This document shows, in pieces, positions 21,736 to 27,487 of a DNA stretch of 27,487 nucleotides. The notes beneath the pieces are model-generated. The model saw only the letters and a program-made list of their open reading frames with translations. It made no database searches and was not told the origin of the DNA. The first letter of the stretch is position 1. The number at the start of each line of letters is the position of its first letter. The stretch is from positions 1-27,487 of the forward strand of contig JBECKQ010000107.1 in NCBI GenBank assembly GCA_040235375.1, read 5' to 3'. Position numbers and translations under genes: made by a program. Source of the stretch: JBECKQ01 sp040235375 (GTDB lineage Bacteria > Planctomycetota > Phycisphaerae > UBA1845).

Positions 21736-22662
21736 TCACGCGCTCCTGTCGACCAGGTACCCAAACAAGGCTTCCAGTGTTTCGTCGGTGGCCGCGACCT
21801 CGTAGACGATGTCGTGATTGTTGAGGATGAGATCGGGGAGCCGGTCGTAGATCGCTTCCGGCGTACGGGTTTCGACCACGATCGTCTGGTCGTCGAGGAT
21901 GCGAAGTCCGCCGACCTCGTTGACGCCGGCGAGGCGGATGGCGAGGGCCCGCGGGTGGTCGACGCGCACGCGAATCGTGTGCGGCCTGTTGTGCATCCGG
22001 CGGCGGACATCCTGCACCGAGCCTTCGGCGATGAAGCGGCCATGATCGATGAGGATGATCTGCTTGGTGAGCGCCTCGACCTCGTGGAGCACGTGGCTCG
22101 ATACCAGAATGCTGACGCCGTAACCCGCCAGCGAGCGGAGTAGTTGCGAGAGTTCGTGGCGGCCGACGGGATCGGTGCCGGTGAACGGCTCGTCGAGCAC
22201 GAGCAGATCGGGCTCGTGGACGAGCGCCTGGGCAATCTTGATGCGCTGCCGCATGCCCTTGGAGTACGTGCGAATCGGGCGGTTCATGTGCTCACGCATG
22301 TCGACGCGATCGATGGCGCGGAGGACCGCTTCGCCGCGATTCGAGCCGCCGAGGCCGGACATGGCGGCAAGCGTCGAAACGAACCGGTGGCCGGTGAGGT
22401 TGGGCCAGAACGGGTCGCCTTCCGGGCAGAACCCGACGCGGCCGAGCACCCTGGGGTTGTTCCAGGGGTTCTCGCCGAAGACGCGGATCGATCCCTTGCT
22501 GGGCCGGAGCTGGCCGACGGCGAGCCCCATCAGCGTGGATTTGCCGGCGCCGTTGGGGCCGACCAGACCGGTCACTCCGGCGGAGACGGAGGCGGTCACG
22601 TCGTTGAGGCCGATGACCTCGCCGTACCACTTCGAAAGGTTGTTGAGCTGAAGGAGTTTCAT
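21736..22662 (-). CDS. ABC transporter ATP-binding protein (pair 2)
   Basis: A 308-residue ATPase. Walker A is G-P-N-G-A-G-K-S-T near residue 37, the signature reads Y-S-K-G-M-R-Q-R (a Y-S-x-G-M variant typical of ABC-2 exporters), Walker B is L-L-V-L-D-E-P, and the switch His lies in S-S-H-V-L-H-E-V. A C-terminal accessory segment of about 90 residues follows, as in ABC-2 ATPases of the CcmA/NatA type. The ATG at 22662 is used; the TTG six bases upstream lacks support, and the ribosome-binding site is weak (CGAAG). It partners the permease 6 bp downstream and starts 27 bp after the first permease. It is clearly paralogous to the ATPase at 23697-24632. The substrate is unknown. Confidence 0.92.
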   Translation of the reverse strand: MKLLQLNNLSKWYGEVIGLNDVTASVSAGVTGLVGPNGAGKSTLMGLAVGQLRPSKGSIRVFGENPWNNPRVLGRVGFCPEGDPFWPNLTGHRFVSTLAAMSGLGGSNRGEAVLRAIDRVDMREHMNRPIRTYSKGMRQRIKIAQALVHEPDLLVLDEPFTGTDPVGRHELSQLLRSLAGYGVSILVSSHVLHEVEALTKQIILIDHGRFIAEGSVQDVRRRMHNRPHTIRVRVDHPRALAIRLAGVNEVGGLRILDDQTIVVETRTPEAIYDRLPDLILNNHDIVYEVAATDETLEALFGYLVDRSA

Positions 22663-22689
22663 CGTCAACTTCGCGGCACCGTTCGAAAC

Positions 22690-23700
22690 TTACTGCACGG
22701 AGGCCGCAGCCTTGGAGAAGCGCGCCACGCGGCGATAACAGATGATCGCGCCGAGAATCGCCAGCCCGGCGATCACGCTGACCGGGTACATCACGTTCAT
22801 CGGCTCAGGCAGCACGTTATTGAACACGCCTTCGGGAAGATCCGTCTTCGACCACGCTTCGCGAACGCTGAAGATGCGCTCGTCGACGACGGACATGTCC
22901 CTGTAGAGCGAGATGCTGCCGAGCCAGCCGGCCGTTTGCTCCTTGGGGAGCGATTCGGTCAGCAGCGCCTGGGCGAAGATCGACAGCAGGCACAGGGCGA
23001 TCCAGCCGCCGGCGGCGTAACGCTGGTCGCGCGTCAGGCTCGAGATCGCGAGAATGACCAGGCCGGCGAACAGCATGTTGACCAGTCCGGCCAGGGCGAC
23101 GTCGCCGAGCAGATGGAGATTCTGCGTGTACGTGGGCAGCCCGCCGGTAATCGCGACGCCGATGATCAGGCCGACGACGCTGGGGATGAACGTGGCGGCG
23201 CCCACGAAGATCGCGATGACGATCCACTTGCCGAGCAGGTAGGTCGACGGCGTGACCGGTTTCGAGAAGTAGATGGGCAGAGCGCGGGACCGAATGTCGT
23301 TGGCGATCAGGCCCGGCCCGATCATCGACACGACAACGAGCACCCACGCGAGCTGCCCCTTGCTGATCACGAGGAAGAGCGTACGCCAGAGGACTTCGCG
23401 CAGCTCGGTGATCCGGGTGATGCCACTGAGATCCACGCGGAGAAACGCCTGGATGAACCCGATCATGCTCTCGGCTTCCTTCGTGCCGGCCAGCGTTTCG
23501 AGGGCGGTGAGGATGTAGAGCGTGATGGCGATCATTACTGTGAAGCCCAGGCTGAGCAGCAGGAGATTGCGTTTGCGATGCTCCCGCAACTGGAGGCGGA
23601 CGCCCTGGCGGACGATCGCGAGCCATGTCCAGCGGCTCGCGCGGAGCTGCCCCGGCCAGCGCCGATAGTGTCGCGCATCGATGGCAGCGGCTTCGCTCAT
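22690..23700 (-). CDS. ABC-2 type transporter permease (pair 1)
   Basis: A 336-residue membrane protein with about six transmembrane helices. The cytosolic loop N-D-I-R-S-R-A-L-P-I-Y-F-S-K-P-V matches the conserved loop of ABC-2 permeases, and a large extracytoplasmic loop (about 70-115, and again near 260-300) separates helices. The ATG at 23700 shares four bases (ATGA) with the stop of the preceding ATPase and has AGGAGG 4 nt upstream, so translation is coupled. It differs from the second permease in length and sequence, suggesting the two ABC pairs are not recent duplicates or form one heterodimeric exporter. The substrate is unknown. Confidence 0.88.
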   Translation of the reverse strand: MSEAAAIDARHYRRWPGQLRASRWTWLAIVRQGVRLQLREHRKRNLLLLSLGFTVMIAITLYILTALETLAGTKEAESMIGFIQAFLRVDLSGITRITELREVLWRTLFLVISKGQLAWVLVVVSMIGPGLIANDIRSRALPIYFSKPVTPSTYLLGKWIVIAIFVGAATFIPSVVGLIIGVAITGGLPTYTQNLHLLGDVALAGLVNMLFAGLVILAISSLTRDQRYAAGGWIALCLLSIFAQALLTESLPKEQTAGWLGSISLYRDMSVVDERIFSVREAWSKTDLPEGVFNNVLPEPMNVMYPVSVIAGLAILGAIICYRRVARFSKAAASVQ

Positions 23701-24632
23701 CGCGCCTCCTGTCGTTTGAGCGCGTCCATGAACACCTCCTCGAGGGAGCTGCGCTTGGGATGCAGCCCCCGAAGCTGCGTGTCCGTATCGGTGGCGGCGT
23801 GGAGCACGCGGTTGAGCTCACCCGCCGCCGGCAGCTCCACGTGCAGCTCACCTGTGACGCGGTCGTGAATGGCCACGTCCACCTGACGAAGCCGCTCGGT
23901 GAAGGCTTTCTCATCGCCGAGGTAGTCAACGGTGTAAAGCGTGGGATGCGGCTTGCGCATTTCGCTGATCGCGCCCTCGGCCAGCAGATCGCCATTCGTG
24001 AGAATCACGACCCGATCGCACACCTGCTCCACGTCCGGCAACAGGTGGCTGGAGAGCAGCACGCTGACACCGGCGTCACCGAGGTCGCGGATGAGCGAAA
24101 GCATGATCTGCCGCCCGTGCGGATCCATGCCATTGGTCGGCTCATCCAGAAAGAGCAGGTCGGGGTCGTGGACCAGCGCCTGGGCGAGCTTGAGGCGCTG
24201 CTTCATGCCGGTCGAGTATTCCTCGGCCTGGCGGTAGCGGGCTTCCTCGAGTCCGACATAGTCGAGCACCTCGTGGGCGCGCTGCATGGCGTCGGCATGG
24301 GTCATGCCGGCGAGCCGCCCGGCGTAATGCACGTAGCCCGTGCCGGACATGCCGGGAATGAGACAGTCGTTTTCGGGCATAAAGCCGGTGCGGCGGCGGA
24401 TGCGCCGCTGCTGGCGGCGAATGTCGAGCCCGAGCACGCGGGCCTGCCCCCCGGTGGGCGGTGCCTGGCCGAGCAGCACGCTGATGAGCGTGCTCTTTCC
24501 GGCTCCGTTCGGCCCGAGCAGGCCGACGACACCGGGCTCGATGGTCAGCGACACATCGTTGAGCGCGGCCACGCTCCCGTAACGCTTTGCAAGTTTGTCG
24601 CAGAATATGATTGAATTGGCGTCGGCGGTCAT
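23697..24632 (-). CDS. ABC transporter ATP-binding protein (pair 1)
   Basis: A 311-residue ATPase with Walker A G-P-N-G-A-G-K-S-T near residue 42, Q-loop region G-F-M-P-E-N-D, signature Y-S-T-G-M-K-Q-R, Walker B L-L-F-L-D-E-P-T and switch His in S-S-H-L-L-P-D-V. A C-terminal segment of about 95 residues follows. It is the first gene of a five-gene minus-strand run (ATPase, permease, ATPase, permease, AI-2E). The ATG at 24632 follows only a weak ribosome-binding site (GACGGG, about 6 nt). This type of pair often drives export of lipids, antibiotics or peptides, or gliding-related functions; nothing here decides which. A 309-bp non-coding stretch separates it from topA and should hold the operon promoter, which I could not identify with confidence. 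Confidence 0.93.
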   Translation of the reverse strand: MTADANSIIFCDKLAKRYGSVAALNDVSLTIEPGVVGLLGPNGAGKSTLISVLLGQAPPTGGQARVLGLDIRRQQRRIRRRTGFMPENDCLIPGMSGTGYVHYAGRLAGMTHADAMQRAHEVLDYVGLEEARYRQAEEYSTGMKQRLKLAQALVHDPDLLFLDEPTNGMDPHGRQIMLSLIRDLGDAGVSVLLSSHLLPDVEQVCDRVVILTNGDLLAEGAISEMRKPHPTLYTVDYLGDEKAFTERLRQVDVAIHDRVTGELHVELPAAGELNRVLHAATDTDTQLRGLHPKRSSLEEVFMDALKRQEAR

Positions 24633-24941
24633 CGCGTGCCCGTCTTGCTGCTGCGTGCACCGGCGGTCGATAAACAGCCCGGCCGCGGTATTGCCAGCCA
24701 GAGCTTACAGCGAGAGAAGCAGAAGGAAAGCGTACGGACTTGTCGAATCCGAGCTGCAGTTCCCGAGAAACGTCGTGACGAGTGCGGAGATGAACGTGAG
24801 GCGCAGACAAAACTGCGGCGTGGCCATTGTGACGATCTGGGAGTAGATGCGAATCCATTATCCAGCCCACGATGACTACGTGACGGGTGGCGCGCAGCAA
24901 TCGCCCCCCATCCGTGCCATGCTGTGACTGGCGTCTGCACG
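24633..24941. other. Non-coding 309-bp spacer between topA and the ABC operon
   Basis: Frames crossing it give Arg/Ser-rich translations without a ribosome-binding site or domain, so no gene is called. Reading the minus strand, a GATAAT near the topA side has no acceptable -35. I saw no strong hairpin with a T-tract after topA. I can support nothing further. Confidence 0.5.
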
Positions 24942-27487
24942 TCAACGGCGGGCGCGGGCGGTTGCTTTCTTGCGCTTGGTTGACTTGTTGCCGGTGGGTT
25001 TGGACGCACTGGGCTTCGGCTTCTTCGGCCTGGCGGCGCGGGGGTCCTTGCCCTGGTCGCGGAGCTTCTGCTCGCGCGCCCGAAGGAGATCGAGGGCCTT
25101 CTCGAGCGTTACGGCCGCCGGATCGTTGCCTCGGGGAATCGTCGCGTTCACGACGCCGTCGGTGACGTAGGGACCGTAGCGGCCGGACTTGACCTGGATG
25201 TCCGCGCCGGTGTCGGGATGCTTCCCCAACTCCGCAATCACGGCGGGTTTCGCCGACCGGCCACGGCCCTTCGGCTGGCGGAAGCGCTCGACGGCCTGGT
25301 CCAGTGTGATCGTGCGCAGTTGTTCGTGGTTGTCGAGGCTCCGGCTTTCGTCGCCCATCTTCAGGTAAGGGCCGAACCGGCCTTCCTGGGCCGTGATGAT
25401 CTCGCCCGTATCGGGATGCCGTCCCACCTCGCGCGGGAACGAGAGCAGCATCAACGCATCGTGCAACGTGAGACTCTCAACGCTCATGCCCGGCCAGAGG
25501 CTGGCCATCTTCGGCTTGCCGCCGCGTTTGGCTGTGCCTGACTCGGTCAATTCGGGGTCGCCAAGCTGGACGTACGGTCCGAAGCGACCCGACTTGAGAT
25601 AAACCGGCTTGCCGGATTCGGGGTCCTGACCGAGACAGTGGTCAGCCCGGGCGGCCTGTTCGATGAGCTCGAGGGCTTTGGGAACGGTTAGTTCATCCGG
25701 TGGAAGGTCGTCGGGAATCGTGGCGCGCCGATCGCTGTCATTGATCTGCACGTACGGGCCGTAGCGACCGACGCGGGCCGCGACGACGCGGCCGTTGTTC
25801 GTCCGGCCGATCTCGACGGAGCAGACTTCGCGCGGATCGATAACTTCGCCACTCGAATTGACGAGCGCCTTGAGACCGACTTCACCGATGTTGCCGCCAT
25901 TGCACTTGCCGTTCGTGCCGCCGTAGTAGAAGTCGTGCAGCCAGGGCTCCGGTTCGCATTCGCCATTGGCGATGGCGTCCAGGCCGTCCTCCATCCTGGC
26001 GGTGAAATCGTAGTCCACGAGGTCCGGCATGAACCGCTCGAGCAGGACGGTGACGGCGAAGGCGGTGAACGTCGGGATGAGCGCCGGGCCCTTCTTCCAC
26101 ACGTATCCGCGATCCTGGATGGTCTGGATAATCGTGGCGTAAGTCGACGGCCGGCCGATGCCGCGTTCTTCAAGCTCCTTGATCAGGCCCGCCTCGGTGT
26201 AGCGCGCCGGCGGCTGCGTGGTGTGACCGCTCGGGGTGACTTCGGCGGCGCTCAACTGCTCTCCCTGCGTCAGCGCCGGCAGAATCTTCTCCTGATCCTC
26301 GAGCTCGGCCTCGGGGTCGTCGCTTCCTTCGACGTACGCGCGGAGGAAACCGGGAAACGTGATGACCTTTCCCGAGGCGCTGAACGTTGCGGTTCCGTGC
26401 TCGCCGGCGTCCGCAGTGGCACGCACCGTCGTGCGCTTGCCGGCGGCGTCCTTCATCTGGCAGGCGACCGTTCGCTTCCAAATGAGCTCGTAAAGCTTCA
26501 ACTGGTCGCCGGAGAGGTCGCTTTCGAGGCTCTTCGGCGTGCGGAAGCTCTCCCCCGCAGGGCGAATGGCTTCGTGGGCCTCCTGGGCGTTCTTGGCCTT
26601 TCGCGTATACGCTCGCGGCGCGTCGGGCACGTAATCGTCGCCGTACAGCTCGCGGGCCTGCTTGCGAGCGGCGTTGACCGCTTCGCTCGACAGGCTGGTC
26701 GAGTCCGTTCGCATGTAGGTGATGTAGCCGTTTTCGTACAGGCTCTGCGCCGTGCGCATCGTGCGGCGGGCGGTGAAGCGGAGCTTACGCGCCGCCTCCT
26801 GCTGGAGCGTGGAGGTGATGAATGGCGGATGCGGCCGGCTCGTGAACGGCTTTTCACTGACTTCGGCGATCGTGAACAACGACGGGGACAGTCGGGCAGC
26901 CACGTCCACGGCGATCCGCTCGCTCAGCAGGACGACCGCCGTCTCGTCCTTGAGCTTGCCGGTCGTGTCGGCGAAGTCCTTGCCGGTGGCGACCCGCTTG
27001 CCGCCCAGCTCGATCAGGCGGGCTTCGAAAGTCTCGCGCTTGCCGTTGGACTTGTTGATCCTGGCAGTGACATCCCAGTAGTCGGCGGTCTTGAACCGCA
27101 TGCGGGCCCGTTCACGGTCGACGACGAGCCGCGTGGCGACGGATTGCACGCGGCCGGCGGACAGCTTCGGTCTGACTTTTCGCCACAGCACGGGCGAGAC
27201 TTCGTAGCCGAACAGGCGGTCGAGAACGCGTCGCGCCTCCTGGGCGCTGACCAGCTTGTTGTCGATGTCGCGGGTGTTGTGAATCGCCCGATCGATGGCC
27301 GCTTTCGTGATCTCGTCGAAGACCATGCGGCTGACCGGCACCTTGGGCCGAAGCACCTCGAAAAGGTGCCAGGCGATGGCTTCGCCCTCGCGGTCTTCGT
27401 CGGTGGCGAGCAGGAGTCGCTCTGCGCCTTTGAGCTTGCTGCGGAGCTTGGTCACCTGCGTCTTCTTGCCGCGGGGAATGACGTACA
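24942..27487 (-). CDS. topA: DNA topoisomerase I (5' end outside the window)
   Basis: The last 848 codons of a type IA topoisomerase, which relaxes negative supercoils by a transient 5'-phosphotyrosine. The frame is open to the right edge (27487), so the N-terminus with the first TOPRIM Glu is missing. The rest of TOPRIM is present (A-T-D-E-D-R-E-G-E-A-I-A-W-H). The catalytic Tyr is in Y-I-T-Y-M-R-T-D-S-T, codon at 26717-26715. The C-terminus has no zinc-finger Cys quartets. Instead it has four G-R-(Y/F)-G-P-Y repeats, the last T-D-G-V-V-N-A-T-I-P-R-G, then a Lys/Arg-rich tail (about 30 residues) that should bind DNA. This arrangement resembles the actinobacterial TopA C-terminus rather than that of E. 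coli. It is transcribed leftward; the ABC operon follows after 309 bp. Confidence 0.97.
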   Translation of the reverse strand, partial: YVIPRGKKTQVTKLRSKLKGAERLLLATDEDREGEAIAWHLFEVLRPKVPVSRMVFDEITKAAIDRAIHNTRDIDNKLVSAQEARRVLDRLFGYEVSPVLWRKVRPKLSAGRVQSVATRLVVDRERARMRFKTADYWDVTARINKSNGKRETFEARLIELGGKRVATGKDFADTTGKLKDETAVVLLSERIAVDVAARLSPSLFTIAEVSEKPFTSRPHPPFITSTLQQEAARKLRFTARRTMRTAQSLYENGYITYMRTDSTSLSSEAVNAARKQARELYGDDYVPDAPRAYTRKAKNAQEAHEAIRPAGESFRTPKSLESDLSGDQLKLYELIWKRTVACQMKDAAGKRTTVRATADAGEHGTATFSASGKVITFPGFLRAYVEGSDDPEAELEDQEKILPALTQGEQLSAAEVTPSGHTTQPPARYTEAGLIKELEERGIGRPSTYATIIQTIQDRGYVWKKGPALIPTFTAFAVTVLLERFMPDLVDYDFTARMEDGLDAIANGECEPEPWLHDFYYGGTNGKCNGGNIGEVGLKALVNSSGEVIDPREVCSVEIGRTNNGRVVAARVGRYGPYVQINDSDRRATIPDDLPPDELTVPKALELIEQAARADHCLGQDPESGKPVYLKSGRFGPYVQLGDPELTESGTAKRGGKPKMASLWPGMSVESLTLHDALMLLSFPREVGRHPDTGEIITAQEGRFGPYLKMGDESRSLDNHEQLRTITLDQAVERFRQPKGRGRSAKPAVIAELGKHPDTGADIQVKSGRYGPYVTDGVVNATIPRGNDPAAVTLEKALDLLRAREQKLRDQGKDPRAARPKKPKPSASKPTGNKSTKRKKATARARR

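Noticed and set aside
19667..21739. A 690-codon minus-strand frame overlapping the AI-2E and permease genes
   Set aside because: Same strand but a different frame; the translation is Arg/His/Pro-rich without transmembrane helices, whereas the chosen frames give typical membrane proteins.
22144..23868. A 574-codon open frame on the plus strand across an ABC ATPase and permease
   Set aside because: It crosses two well-supported genes on the other strand and is dominated by Asp/Glu/His/Arg repeats typical of antisense frames.
1..27487. CRISPR arrays, tRNA or rRNA genes, integrases, transposases, toxin-antitoxin or restriction systems
   Set aside because: No regularly spaced repeats, no tRNA T-arm/CCA context, and no protein motif of these systems was seen in any supported frame.

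Overview
The window is GC-rich bacterial DNA, densely packed with genes on both strands. No rRNA, tRNA, CRISPR array, transposase or phage gene is visible. The most likely source is a planctomycete or a related PVC-group bacterium. This is an inference from three things: a short palindromic element reading GGTGFQPV in one frame (a sequence style I associate with planctomycete genomes), two large TMTC-like membrane proteins of which one carries a TPR tail, and a sulfation-type operon. No marker gene settles the lineage.

Layout, left to right. 1-2040 (+): a MazG-like NTP pyrophosphohydrolase and an FHA-GAF-PP2C serine phosphatase. 2210-4682: a short-chain dehydrogenase (+) converging on a guanidinium exporter (gdx/sugE) and a PLP-dependent alpha-oxoamine synthase (-). 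4888-7179 (-): a polytopic GT-C/TMTC-like membrane protein, followed by a divergent spacer with the GGTGFQPV palindromic repeat. 7391-8721 (+): a HAD phosphatase coupled by ATGA to aat. 8762-8868: a long inverted repeat between convergent genes. 8870-11708 (-): sat, nrnA-type DHH phosphoesterase and sulfotransferase, which can be read as a PAPS-dependent sulfation unit. 11889-14683 (-): thrS-infC, with a good sigma70-type promoter, a structured leader, a TTG start for thrS and an AUC start for infC. 15010-15845 (-): a 55-residue hydrophobic protein and a flavin reductase-like protein, next to about 600 bp of non-coding, G-run-rich DNA. 16449-19025 (+): TMTC-like glycosyltransferase with a TPR tail. 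19113-19553 (-): a Csp-type copper-storage four-helix bundle. 19693-24632 (-): a five-gene run of two ATPase/permease ABC pairs followed by an AI-2E family membrane protein. 24942-27487 (-): topA, cut by the right edge.

Most of the window is housekeeping. The parts that reward a second look are the sat-nrnA-sulfotransferase operon, the non-AUG start of infC, the thrS leader, the two palindromic elements and the overlooked 55-residue ORF. I see no defence system or other clearly new multi-gene system. Promoter calls are by eye from -35/-10 similarity and are tentative in GC-rich DNA.
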